Source of the DNA: Alnus glutinosa
Taxonomy: Eukaryota; Streptophyta; Magnoliopsida; Fagales; Betulaceae
Direction: 5' to 3'
DNA length: 64,000 bases
Assembly (NCBI RefSeq): GCF_958979055.1
Contig: NC_084888.1
Coordinates: 31,790,304 to 31,854,303, forward strand
Below are positions 32,204 to 45,117 of this stretch, piece by piece (within the stretch, counting starts at the first letter, position 1; each line of letters begins with the position of its first letter). The translations under genes and the position numbers were made by a program. The notes under the pieces were generated by a model, which saw only the letters and a list, made by a program, of their open reading frames with translations, was not told where the DNA came from and made no database searches.

Positions 32204-32391
32204 GTAATTCAAGAGGAATGCTAGACATCCAAACACTTGTTTCCAGAATTTGGTTCCAAACTGATGTGCACATTCTCATGAGATCTATTATTTTAGAAAG
32301 TGTGACACAATCTCATAGGATTGTGACATATCAGTTTGGAACCAAATTCTAGAAAAAGGTGTTAGGATGTCTTGCGTTTCTCGTAATTCAA
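32204..32391. mobile_element. 170-bp Mutator-like MITE
   Basis: The element is 32213-32382 with ~56-bp terminal inverted repeats (GAGGAATGCTAGACATCC; AGAATTTGGTTCCAAACTGA near the inner part of each arm). It is flanked by the 9-bp duplication GTAATTCAA at 32204-32212 and 32383-32391. Confidence 0.9.
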
Positions 32392-33065
32392 TATACCTGT
32401 GAGCAACAAAAGACAGTGAAATGAAAATATCTTTTAACCCAGCTTCTAGAAACGATTCCAAAAGATCAAAAAAACTGATTCAATTACCCTCGTTAGCAAG
32501 TTTCGGTTTATGGGTAACTTAGTTCATTGATGATAAGATGATAATTATTACATAAGACATATTATTCCATTAATTATTACTTGAGTCAGCTGTTTGTGAA
32601 TCCGTCCATTGAAGCTCTAGGTGCTGAATTCATCACAACCGTGCAAGTGTTGTATAAAAGTCGCATGAGTTCAGTCGTTGATCAAAAAAAGAGCCAGAAA
32701 ATATTAGGAGAAACTCTACCATTTTCACTCTCCGTTCTCCTTCTTTTTAGTTTCTGAAATTCCATTCTCAGGTTTCATTGTTTTCTCTTACTTTCCAGCA
32801 ACCTAAAAACTAAGGTTGAAGCTTTGAATCACCCACATAACACAGCAAAATCGGTAGAGACCAAAACAGAGACGGTTTCTGTTCTAAAAACCAGAAAACA
32901 GAGTATTAAGGGAATTATTGTGCTCTTCTACTTTGGGTAGCAAACTCTTCTCCATTGTGAACCTTGGAAACGATTTTGGTGAGTGAATCCTCTCTTTGTT
33001 TTCCTGGAATCAGTAGTTCTCTTCTTAATTGATCCTTATTATAAGAATTGGAAAGCTAATGTGTG

Positions 33066-33090
33066 TATATATATATATATATATGCTGCT

Positions 33091-33156
<66 letters not shown>
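33066..33156. repeat. (TA)n(CT)n(TA)n compound microsatellite
   Basis: TA run, short spacer, about fourteen CT units, then a second long TA run in the leader of the LTR. Confidence 0.95.
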
Positions 33157-33159
<3 letters not shown>

Positions 33160-34055
33160 TATCTGCTGTTTGTGTGTTTGTATTGAGGACACAAGTTTGT
33201 GTGTGTGGGTGTCGTTCGGTGAGTGACGAATGGAAGAAAGAATTTTTATAAAAATCTGGATATGTTTTAATGTGACAGCAAGTGTTTTGGAAGAAAATGA
33301 TGAAATAATGTATATGGGTCTTAGACGTTGGAAGGGCAGTATGAGAGTAAGCTTCTGAGTGTTTTTTTTTTAAAAAAAAATATAAACAAGAAGAGGAGAT
33401 GAGCACTGGGTGTGTGGAGAATTTTTGTGAAAATGAAAGTGGGTGTGTGTTATGTGTTTTGACCGAAAGAGAGTGAAAGTGATAGATGAGATTGTAGTGG
33501 GGACAACAATAAGTTGGAGAGGAGGAGTTGCACGTGTAAATGTATCGAAAGAAATAGGAATATTCTAAAAAAGGGGTGTTTTCAATAAAGGCTTATTTTT
33601 TGTGTATGTTGTATATATATGTAAATAATGATGTTTGAAAAGGGAAAAAAAGAATTATAGTAGCACTGTGTTATTGTCCAAAATGTTTTAAAATAATGTT
33701 TAGCATTTAATTAATTAAAGTTGGGACCAAATAACAATATTTTAAAATTAATATATTTATTTTCAAAAAATGAGTATTTTATAAATATAAGATAAGGTTG
33801 TATTTGTAGCCGTTATGATGACCGAATAAAATAATAAGTTTATTTAGCAACATTTACTAATTTAATTAATGCATAAATGTAATTATGCAGTTACAGAGGA
33901 TTATCTTTCAAGTGAGAACTGTAAGTATCTTTATACTTACTGAGAACGACGCTGGTGGACTTTCCCTTAATAACATGCTTACTGTTTTATTTATTTGTTT
34001 ATGCATGTGGTTTTGCATATTTTCTATTTTAATTAAACTATTTAATAACGAACTG

Positions 34056-34290
34056 GTGAGACCTAGTTTTGGCCTACCAGTGGCACCTAGTTTTGGCTTC
34101 CATAACATTAATAAATAACAAGTATTGGACCCTAGTTTTGGTGTTCAGTAGCCAATAAACGAATAAGCTTTAAGTGGAACCTAGTTTTGGCTTCCAGTGG
34201 AACCTAGTTTTGGTTTCTAGAGGAACCTAGTTTTGATTTCCTCCCATGCGTTAACCAGACCTAGTTTTGGTTAAATCTAGTTTTGATCAC
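34056..34290 (+). repeat. Interspersed ACCTAGTTTTGG motif cluster
   Basis: At least eight copies of [A/C]CCTAGTTTTG[G/A] in the same orientation at irregular 20-45-bp spacing within the long LTR. Confidence 0.85.
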
Positions 34291-34700
34291 ATAACGGGAA
34301 GAGTGCAAAAGATGAATAATTAATACATTGCATATAAAACTGTCATATTACTGCTTTATCTTTATGTTTATATTCTCTTCATGCCTGCAGAACATGAATG
34401 GCATATACATATATCTATAAAGCTAAATACATTATGTTACATTTCATAAGTAAATCAATAGTCATCATATTAACGAAAATAGTTGACTTACTTAGGTACT
34501 TTCTTTTGTATTTTTTCTTTCCCCATGTTAAATATTAATACAGGTTATGAGCATGAGGAATATCAGGATTCCCCAAAGGGTTAAATGGATCCTGATAGTA
34601 GGTTTCGAGACTGTGTGGTCTCCATTTTTGTAGACTACTATGTAGTAGTTTATTGTGATATTATTCGGATATATATGTTATATCTATATTTCAGTTGTAT

Positions 34701-35054
34701 TCCTCAACGAACTTGCTATTTCTCTTTTTTCTCCAAAATTTGGGAAAATTTCACAAAAACAGCTCTCCAGTAAGCTTGGCATTTCTTTCTCCATCTTAGT
34801 TTCTGTCGGAACTCTTTCCAAATCTGCAGCACGAAACTGTTTCGCTACTTCATTTCTTGGCATTTTTAATTTCAAATATGTTACTTTCATTCTCTCTCTT
34901 CGCACACTCTCTGCTTCACAAAAAGATTGCATGAAACTATATGAAGAAGAAAATCTTAGGTTGAAGGCTTTTTTGAGTGGTAAAAGGGTTTGCATCACTA
35001 CCGATAAATAGACATCCCTGCAAAATATAAATTATGTGTGTGTTATCGCTAGCT
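34701..35054. other. Unassigned stretch with open frames
   Basis: A 118-codon frame starting at 34655 (+) and an antisense frame overlap. Neither shows a domain. It is possibly more LTR-element DNA. Confidence 0.3.
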
Positions 35055-35076
35055 TCATAGATTCTGATTGGACAAT

Positions 35077-35079
<3 letters not shown>

Positions 35080-35123
<44 letters not shown>
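35080..35123. repeat. Poly-A tract (~44 nt)
   Basis: Long uninterrupted A run after GACAATACAT. It could be the tail of a retroposed copy on the plus strand, but no body was recognised upstream. Confidence 0.9.
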
Positions 35124-35126
<3 letters not shown>

Positions 35127-35259
35127 AAGTTTGGCTTAACTTCCAATCATAGGGGTGAAAACTATTGGAAGAATGATAGAGAGTTCATTGATGGAGTGGG
35201 GGATTGATAGTGTGTTTGAAGGACAGGAGTTCTACTATTTTGGGAGGAGAATTTCTTCA

Positions 35260-36808
<1,549 letters not shown>

Positions 36809-37390
36809 ATGTGGTGTGCTGTTCATATTTTAAACCTTGTTGTAAATGAAGGCTTGAAAGACTTATGTGATTGTGTTTCTAATATCAGGAACGCAGTGAA
36901 ATATGTGAGGTTTTTACCGGAGAGGATGGCAAAATTTAAATATTGTATAAAAGGGGAAAATATTCAATGTACGAAGATGCATGGTGTGTCTAGATGTTCC
37001 AACTAGATGAAACTCTACATATTTAATGTTGAGCACTCTTGAGAAGTATCAAAAAGCTTTTGACCTATTGGGGCCGAGAGGATGAGCATAATCATTTTGT
37101 TGTTCCTCAGCTATTGATTGGGAAAATGTTAGGGCATTTGTGACTTTTTTGCAACCTTTTTATGATGTCACATTAATGTTCTCTGGTTCAACTTATGTCA
37201 CCTCCAATTCATATTTCTTGTAACTTTGTATTATTCAATATACCTTAAATGATGGTTGTCTCAGTCTTGATCAGGTCCTGAGTTATGTGAGTTTTAATAT
37301 GAAAAATAAATATGAAAAGTATTGGGGGACTATAGATATGATTAACTTAATGTTGCATGTTGCTTTTGTCCTTGAAATGAATAGTATCAA
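36809..37390 (+). pseudogene. hAT transposase remnant, plus strand
   Basis: Reads AVHILNLVVNEGLKDLCDCV, IRNAVKYVRFLPERMAKFK, then VPTR-stop-NSTYLML (Trp changed to TGA), LEKYQKAFDLLG, DVTLMFSGSTYVTSNSYFL, LNDGCLSLDQVLSYVSF and MINLMLHVAFVL. The order is that of plant RICESLEEPER-type transposases. Several stops and a truncated end at 37390 make it dead. It belongs to the same subfamily as the minus-strand scraps at 8700 and 54640. Confidence 0.8.
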
Positions 37391-38826
37391 TTTCATTAAA
37401 TGAAATGGAGAGGATCCTATTCCATACTAGACAGGGAGCGCAATATATGACGGTCTCAAACAAAAGTATTTTTACAGTTATTGTTTATATATATTTCATC
37501 AATTAATATTCTTTAAAATTAGCGAAAAGTGAAGTAGTATAAGTGGAATAAGAAATTACAACCATATAACTATGCACGGTGTCCAACTGTTGCCATCCCC
37601 AATAGTGTATTCCTCCTTTGAAGTTCGCTATTAGTAGAAAGCAACTCTTGTTAATATGAATCTTTAAAAAAAAAAAAAACTCTTGTTAATATGTTAAAAC
37701 ATGAGTCGTAGTGATCCACTATGCACTCTTTCTAATATTGCAACTTGTGCACTAGTCGACTATGGGATGTACATAGATATAGAAACAATTAAATATGTGT
37801 AGATGTCTCACACTAATGAGTTCAATTCCGATCTAAAAGACTTTTTTACTCAAACTTTTTTATGATTTACCTTTTGAAACTTGTGCACTACTTGACTCTC
37901 CCGCTGAAAAATATTCATGGAAGCTAGGGAGTCTTTTTCCTGAAACAATGTTCTCGTAAAATTGACAAAAAGAAAAAGCAATCAAGAATTCCCCAATTGG
38001 GCTCTTGTTGAGAAGAAATGGGTCAGTGAATGTACGGTTCTCAACCTTGGGGTTGACGATTGATGAGCCCAGCTCAACTCCAATCATGTCGATGAGTCCC
38101 TCAAGCCCACCAAGCATGCACAGTTGCAATTTGTTGTGTATTCGCTCCATATGGAAACCATTCTCCTTTGTGTTTTGTGTACACCATATAATCGCCATCT
38201 TTCATTTTACTTGAAATGAAAAGCAAGATAAGTTTTATGGTTTCAATTTTGTTTTGTCATAGTTAATGGTGTATATGATGTTATGATATTTAAAAATTTT
38301 TAACGACGTGATAACATGCATGTATATCTTTAGATTGAACATAAGCTTCCTCCAAACTGCTTAGATGAACTTTCTCCATCACAATCAATAAAAAAACTGT
38401 CATGTATCCCTTGAACATGTGAGAAGTATATTTTTTTAAATATTTATATTCAAAAATAAAAAATTGAATAGGATCTTTATTGAATTTCATATCACATTGG
38501 CTTTGATATGGATCTTTATTGGATTTTAATCCAATAATGGTTTTAAAAAGTCACATAAGAGTGTGAAAAAATGGGTGTGGATAAGTGTAAGTGTGTGTAA
38601 CATTACTCAAAAAATTTGTGGCGCAAAGAGAACGTGTTTGGCGTGGCTTGCAAAAAATTATAATATTCATTTCTTTTTTTGATTCTTTGAATATAAAGAG
38701 AGTTCCTGATTAATATTTGATAAAAAGCTTGTTAAATAGTAGCTTTTATGAATTTTATTAATAATTTAGAGAAAAATCAAATATAAAGAGTTGATTATGA
38801 GTTCTCTTTTCCTGCATTTTTCTTTG
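37391..38826. other. Unassigned stretch with one open frame
   Basis: 37392-37466 is the inverted arm partnering 31985-32066. On the minus strand, 38198-37860 encodes 112 residues (LCMLGGLEGLIDMIGVELGS, RTFTDPFLLNKSPIGEFLIA) that look protein-like but match nothing I recognise. Could be an exon of a disrupted gene. Confidence 0.3.
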
Positions 38827-38827
38827 G

Positions 38828-38870
<43 letters not shown>
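38827..38870. repeat. Poly-A tract
   Basis: About 44 consecutive A residues. A (GA)n run follows at 38981-39002. Confidence 0.9.
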
Positions 38871-38872
<2 letters not shown>

Positions 38873-39224
38873 ACAAACAAAACTAAAAAATGCTTCTTCG
38901 GCCGGTTGCCAATGAGACATTTAGAGATCATTATCCTTAAAATTTTATAGACTCGTATGTAAAAAGTTTATTTGGTTCTGAGAGAGAGAGAGAGAGAGAG
39001 AGAATTTTGTGAAATGTATTTCCGTTTAAACAAATAAATTACTCTTTTGCTATAGTAGAATAAAACAAACACATTTATAAGATTTACTTCAGAAAAGTTG
39101 ATTCTCTTAAGCATCATGTTTTCAGAAAAGTAGATTTCCTCCTCAAAGAGTACTTGGTAGATAAGTTCATGAAATGATGCGTACGTTGTGATGAAATTGC
39201 AAGATTAATTGCACTTAACCTGCA

Positions 39225-39312
39225 AGACGTGTGTACGTGTATAAAGCAAAGGAACCTGGCATATACCCACGACAATTTTGGGCCCCTTGTGTTACGTACC
39301 AGGTGCGACAAA
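39225..39312 (+). promoter_or_regulatory. Ghost of RLK promoter box
   Basis: GTGTATAAAGCAAAGGAACC, then TGGCATATAC and GACAATTTTGGGCCCC, closely similar to 11030-11085 and to the box upstream of RLK1 and RLK3. A CACTA element begins 50 bp downstream. No receptor coding sequence follows. Confidence 0.5.
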
Positions 39313-39359
39313 GGAGGAGAATAAAAGAGTTCACAAGATCAAGTCATGTTTCTTTGTTA

Positions 39360-40868
39360 TTTCACAACCAAAAAAAAAAATGAATTATTGACATTTTTTT
39401 CTAAACGGTTTTTAAAACTGTATAGAATTAAATTGTTAGAGTCGGATTTTTTAGAACCGTCTATAAAAAAATTTAATATGGATGGTTTGATTAAACTGTC
39501 CATAAAATTCCAGACGGTTTTTTTCAAACCGTCCAGAAATGCAAATAAGTTTATAGACGATTTGGACTAAATTGTCCAAAAATTTACATTTTCAAACGGT
39601 TTGTACCAATTAAACCTTTAAGAATTTTATTGACGGTTTGGTACAAACCATCTAAAATTTTATGGACGATTTGGTTCAAACAATCTGAAAATTTACATTT
39701 CTAGACGGTTTGGAACAAAATGTCTATAAATGTTACAGACGGTTTGGTTCCAAACCGTCTATAACTTTTTTTTTTTTTTTTGACTGAAACATCAAGAGAG
39801 AGGGAGATCATATAGAGAGAGAGAGAGAGAGAGAGAGGGAGATTCGTCAACGGGATCTGGACAGAACGACGAGATCGGGACGACAATGGGATATGGACGG
39901 GACAACGGGAATGAGACGATAGGAGAGAGTGTCGGAGATGGAGTGCCAGATCTGTCAAACCCACCCCGGTGTGCGTGGGTTTCCGGCCGGATTTGGCAAG
40001 GTCGTCAGGGTTTTCGGCCGGATCCAACCGAAACCCATGCTCAACCTCTCTCTCTCTGGCCGGATACAGAGAGAGATCCGGTATTTCGGCCGGTTCTCTC
40101 TTCCTCTCTCTTTCTCTATCGCCGGCCAGTGTACATGTGTTGGCGTGGGTTGACAGATTTCCAGCTTGATCTCTCTTCCTCTCTCTTTCTCTGTCGCCGT
40201 CGGATGTATATTGTTGTAGATCTGCTCTGTTTGATTTTTGTTCTTAGTAGTCTTTGTTTATTGCATGTGCCAGTGTAGATCTGCTTTGTTGTGTTTTACT
40301 GGATCTGCTTCAATCTGTGTCAATACCTTTTATGCACAACTCCTAGTAGATTCATATATGGCCGGTTTGATTGTTATTTTCCTTTTATCTCTTTGACTTC
40401 TTTTAATTTGGTTTCAGGATGATCTTTTAGCAGATTATTCGCGCATATCAATCTGCTCTGGAAGAAGAACATTATTCAAAGAGTAGACAGTGATTGGAGG
40501 CTTGTGCTTGTGATTGATTCACCTGAACGTGGTCAGAGTTATGCGAACATGAAACAAAGCAAATCAAAAAGTGCAAATCTATAATTAAATTTTATAGAAT
40601 TAACTATTAATTTTGGACTAAAATGAAAATAATATCATTATATTATTAATGAAAATAATATAAAAAATAAATAAATTATTAATTCTGGACGGTTTGGACA
40701 AAACCGTCTAGAATTCCGAACGGTTTGGCCTAAACCGTTTAGAATCCGAATTTCCGACGAAAAATTTTGAACGGTTTTAAACCGTCTGGACTTTGTTCCA
40801 GATGGTTTTTTTATCATTTTTAGACGGTTTCAAATCGTCTAGAAATCTAGAATTTTTTTGTAGTGTTT
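39360..40868. mobile_element. Non-autonomous CACTA (En/Spm) element, 1503 bp
   Basis: The element is 39363-40865. The right end is TTTTTTTGTAGTG, the canonical CACTA terminus read inverted. The left end is CACAACCAAAAAAA, a mutated CACTAC terminus. The 3-bp duplication TTT is at 39360-39362 and 40866-40868. Subterminal regions carry many copies of AGACGGTTT[G/C] and its reverse complement (39400-39770 and 40683-40850), as expected for transposase-binding arrays. The interior has a (GA)n tract and a GC-rich GGCCGGAT-containing stretch but no transposase. Confidence 0.85.
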
Positions 40869-41376
40869 AGCTCTTATTGTTGGGCTTCCATGTGCGTTGT
40901 GGTGCACGATGGGGGTTGAGCAAGTGGATCGGATTTTGGGTTGCAACTTGCAGCTTCTCTTTCAATGTGGCATAATTCAGGTGTTGCTTTGGTCCATACT
41001 TGGCTGGTGCCTGGACTTCTACGTAACCCTGATGGTAGGATTTTTTGGGAAAACTTGATATTATTGGTGGTGGGCTAACAATCGTTTGGTTGAGTGAATG
41101 CGTTTGTGTGATTATGGCCAAGCAAAGTGGTGAAGGTGGTGAAGATGTCGGATTGACTGGGTGGTAACTAGGATCAATGGAAGATTCTGATAGAGAAGGG
41201 TATGGTAACTTGATTGGTTGTAGTGATGGTGAGGTTTCGATGGGTGGGTTATGAGGTTTGATGGCGTAATGGTCACTGTGTGATAGCATGTGCTTGAGAC
41301 ATTTGTTCAGTGCAACACATATTTCTTCCATTCGCTTCATCATACTCTCGTGTCCCAAATGCATTTTGGTCAGCAT
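40869..41376 (-). pseudogene. Possible retrotransposon gag-region ORF
   Basis: A 169-codon frame on the minus strand starts MLTKMHLGHESMMKRMEEIC and continues into a Pro/Ser-rich part. It lies just downstream (minus strand) of ATTGATATTAGAGCC (41445-41459), a primer-site-like motif, so it occupies the gag position of an LTR element. The N-terminal coiled-coil-like segment suits gag, but no zinc knuckle or capsid motif is seen. It is cut off at 40868 by the CACTA element. Confidence 0.4.
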
Positions 41377-41459
41377 TTGTTGTGGAACGGATTTTATGGA
41401 TCTCAGTTACTTCTCTAATCGTAGAAGTAACGTCGTGTTTGGCTCTAATATCAATTGTT

Positions 41460-41803
41460 ACGTGCCTAATTAATCAAACACGTAATAGATAAATAAGGAT
41501 AGTTCGATAAACCTTAATACCTCCTAAATCAACTCAAAATCTGAATATTAATAATCTTTGCTTACTTTATTCATCAACCAAATAGACTTATATAGAGTTA
41601 CAAAGAAAGACGATAAACATAAACTACTCTCATAGAGATGCATCTTAGGACTATCGTATCACTAACAACTATTAATAAATATAATAATAAAGATAATATC
41701 CAACTATTTAGGATAACATACTATCCATTTATTTACTACTTAAAGATAGGCTAATATATAAATAATAACTAAATAACAAAGATATATAATAACTAAATAA
41801 CAA
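41460..41803 (-). repeat. LTR fragment upstream of the gag-like ORF
   Basis: AT-rich sequence whose minus-strand end (CACGTAACA) abuts the primer-like motif ATTGATATTAGAGCC. It contains a near-tandem AACTAAATAACAA[A/G]. It is interrupted at 41804 by the Mutator-like element. Confidence 0.45.
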
Positions 41804-44119
41804 GAGTTAAAGACCTTATTGGTACCTGAGTTTTGAAAACTTTATTTTTTGGCACTTGAGTTTTCATTTGTATCACAGATGATACTTGAGTTTTGGGAAA
41901 AAACCAACTTGATACCTCTGTTAAGTTTTCCTTTCAAATTTTAATGTCCTGCCACATGTCAACCTTTGAGGGTTGACATGTGGCATAATATAAAAAAAAT
42001 ATAAAAATAAAATAAAATAAAAATCTTTAAAAATTAATTAAAAATTTTAAAAAAATATTAAAAACAAAAAAAAAAGTTAAAAAATAAGAAGAGTCGCGGA
42101 GCCATCCCCTTGACCGGTCTGGGGTGGCCAAAGAAAAAACAAAAATTGAAGAAGGAGGTTTTTGGCCCTTGGGGGTGGTTCCGCCACCCCCAAGCCGGCT
42201 GGTCTAGGGGTGGCCGAACCACCCTCGTGGCTAAAAAAAAAAATTGAAGAAGGGGTTTTGGCCATTGGGAGTGGCCGAACCACCAAATGACTAAAGGAAA
42301 AAAAATAAAATAAAATAAAATAAAATTGAAGAAGGGGATTTTGACCCTTAGAGGTGGTCAAACCGACCGATCTGGGGGTGGCCGAACCACCCCCGTGGCC
42401 CTTGGGGGTGGTTCATACACCCCAAAGGGCCAAAACTCCTTTCTTCAATTTTTTTTTTTTTGGCCATGAGTGATGATGAGTGCTAAATATTGTGTATTTG
42501 GACCCCTTGATTTGCACTAGTTAGACCTTTAGCCTTGTTATTTTCTAATGTTTTGGTTAGTTTTTGTGTTTTCTGTTTCTGTAGGACAATAAGAGAGGAA
42601 TGACAAATTTCATAAGGAAATGACTGGAAATTCGGAGGTCCTGAAAAGTCGATCGATCGAACTTAAAATTCGATCAATCGAAACTTTGCCCGAAGTCGAT
42701 CGATCGAAATAAAAGTCAATCGATCGAAATTTTCCAGAAACTGCTTTTGCAGAGCGCGCCAAAACACCCAATCAGAAGCCCAAAAGCAGTCCTCCCTCTG
42801 ATTTTCGCAGCAGAACACGCTGGTTTCGTGTTCTTGGTTGTCTCTAGCAGCAGAAGAACCCTAGAGGAGGGTAGATGAGTCATTGTACATGGATTTCTAG
42901 CCCTAGCTTTCTTCTATAAAAGCCATAGCCATGCCTCCTTGTAAATGGAGTAGAATAGAGAAGAGAATGGAGTAGAATAGAGCAGAAAATCAGTAGATAG
43001 GTTTAATTTCGTGCATCTTGTAGTGTATTTCAGTAGTTTTATTTTCAGATACTTTCTCTTTGCAAAGCTTTTCTTTCATTTCCATGGTTGTTCATCATTT
43101 TCTTGTGGTGTTCTTAGTCATGGAAGGCTAGTAACCTCAACTAGGGTCGAGGATGAAACATTTCCATTGATGACACTCACAATCTTGCTGTACCACTTGC
43201 ACATTTAATGATATATCATATTAGTTGTTCAAGTTCTATTCATTTAAAGCTTTATCTTTTGCAATGAATGTGGTTAGTGGTGGAAAGAGGACATTTTATG
43301 TGTTTCAACCGATGAATACATTGTTTTATCGGTTTGAATGATGATATCCATTGTCATTGAATGATACATTGGATGTTTTGATTTCAATTGGTACTCTTTG
43401 TGATTTGTCTATGTGTTGGATTCATTTAATGGTTCTCGGGTTTATGGTTAAGAAACTTGAATGACACCCTAAGCTTAATGTTCTTTGGTTGTTCAAGTAG
43501 AAACCAAGAGTGTGAGTTGTAGGATTTGGTTTGGTGGATTCCTTAGCCTTAGTTCCTTTTAATTTGCATATTTCATTCCATTTCTTTTATTTAGTCTTTT
43601 GTTCTTGAATCAATTCTCAAACCTTTGGAACTAGGTTAAAATGAGGTTGATTAAGCAAGACACCAATATTTGACCATTTCCCTGTGGATTCGACCTCGCA
43701 CTTGCACACACTATATTGCAAACGATTCGTGCGCTTGCGAGTACTATTTAAAACACACATCAAGTGACCAAACCAACCCATGTGGGTGCATGGTTTAGCT
43801 ACTCCGTACCGGTCAAACCACCCCTCTTATTTTTATTTTTTATTTTTTATATTTTTTTTAATATTTTTTTTTTAGTTTTATTATTTATTATTTTTTAATT
43901 AATTTTTAAAGATTTTTATTTTATATATTTTTTTATATTGTTCCACGTGTCAACCCTACATGGTAGGACGTTAAATTTGGACGGAAAACTTAACAGAGAT
44001 ACCAAATTGGTTTTTCTCCAAAACCCATGTATCTTCTGTGATACAAATGAAAACCCAAGTATCAAAAAATAAAGTTTTCAAAACTCATGTACCAATAAGG
44101 TCTTTAATTCAAATAACAA
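41795..44119. mobile_element. Mutator-like foldback element, 2307 bp
   Basis: The element is 41804-44110 with terminal inverted repeats of roughly 290 bp (left GAGTTAAAGACCTTATTGGT; right ends ACCAATAAGGTCTTTAATTC). It is flanked by the 9-bp duplication AAATAACAA (41795-41803 and 44111-44119). Inside the left arm are AT-rich DNA and GC-rich hairpins (42090-42425, e.g. GGGGTGGCCGAACCACCC). A solo LTR occupies 42474-43762. There is no transposase. Without the LTR the element would be ~1.0 kb. Confidence 0.88.
42469..43767 (+). mobile_element. 1289-bp solo LTR inside the Mutator-like element
   Basis: The element is 42474-43762, TGATGAGTGC...CACATCA, flanked by the 5-bp duplication AGTGA (42469-42473 and 43763-43767). 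It has a TATA box TCTATAAAAGCC near 42913. Its 3' part CCCTGTGGATTCGACCTCGC lies near 43680 and is typical of LTR U5 ends. Four near-repeats of TCGATC[G/A]ATCGAA lie at 42650-42740. No internal domain is present. Confidence 0.8.
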
Positions 44120-44249
44120 AGACCTTATCAGTGATGAAATTAATTTTGTTGTTTTGGAAATAGAAAATTGTTTCCAAAACAAGTTGCCAAACAGGCTCAT
44201 GACTTCTTATGAACTTTTTTGTTCTCATCCTTTGTCGCATCTGGTACTT

Positions 44250-44366
44250 AACACCTTGGTGACCAATGAGTGTGAAAAATCCACCAGAAGTAAATCTGAT
44301 TGATCTTTGATGCCAGTGGCAGAGTTTTCGAAAGTACCTATTTCTTTCTCTTCTTTCTGAGTGGCC
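44250..44366 (+). promoter_or_regulatory. Copy of an RLK-associated upstream segment
   Basis: CTTGGTGACCAATGAGTGTG, AAAAATCCACCAGAAGTAAA and CAGTGGCAGAGTTTT match 11085-11190, part of a ghost RLK promoter segment. No gene follows. Confidence 0.45.
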
Positions 44367-45117
44367 AAAACTTTGGCATTGTTTCTCCCGGCAGATCGAA
44401 TAACTTTAAGGAGTACCAACCTACCATTAGCTTAAGAAATTGGCATTTCTCCCGGCAGCACATATTAACCCATATGATTGATTTGGGCAGTAGCACTTAG
44501 GTTGATTCTTACTCGGGTCATAACCACAAACCCCCTTAGACCCGGTGCAGGCACTACAATCCTCCTTCCACTTCGATCACATCGAATCCTCCTTTGATGG
44601 TTTCTTCAATTGTTGACCAATTAACAGTTCCTTCATGATAATGATGAGTTCCAAAAAGTGGAGGAACAACCACGCTTTTTACACAAAACCCAGGGCCATG
44701 GACTCCATCTACTATATATGTACCCACCTTTATTAGCAAGGGAAATGCTGGGGTACCCACCAGCATCCCACCAAATTCATTTTATTAAAGGACTAACACA
44801 TGTGACTTTGTTTTTTAATTTAATAAATTCATTTTCAGAGAACAGTGGTGGGATATTGGTTGGAGGGCAACCAGAGAGTAACGTAATGTTACCGTAGCTG
44901 CCAGGGCCAAATCGAAAAGCTCAAAATCGAGGGTGGCCGGCCGTAATCAAAGGACTAATGAACACCATCATATCATCCTAGTGGAATAGAGTAGGATGGG
45001 GCAATACTAACGTAACAATCTCAACCAAAATTTTTGATCAATTTTTGTTAAAAAAAAAAAAAACAAATGTTGGTTGGAATTGCTATATTAAAATTGTAAG
45101 ATAATTATGAAGTAAAA
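44367..45117. other. Intergenic stretch, nothing firm
   Basis: Contains a weakly palindromic region around GGGGTACCCACCAGCATCCC (44752-44771) and short ORFs without domains. Confidence 0.35.

Larger units (their letters stand above)
32096..34700 (+). mobile_element. Solo or truncated long LTR, plus strand
   Basis: Begins TGTAATACCCGATAAAATC, like the minus-strand starts of the long LTRs at 22765-26199 and 47598-51427. It has a TATA box (GTTGTATAAAAGTC, near 32650), a CT-rich leader, a strong splice donor GGTGAGTG near 32979, an acceptor near 33888, and the motif ACTGTAAGTAT...ACTTACTGAG (33918-33945). The solo LTR at 22765-26199 shares that motif. The right end is not defined: I could not find a CA end with a matching duplication, so it may be truncated near 34700-34780. 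Confidence 0.55.

Noticed and set aside
33885..34118. Small ORF with hydrophobic segment at the ACCTAGTTTTGG cluster
   Set aside because: It lies in an LTR and its end runs into the repeated motif. No evidence of selection.
44554..44766. 70-codon minus-strand ORF with balanced composition
   Set aside because: No homologue that I can name, a short frame, and it overlaps a weak palindrome. Not supported as a gene.
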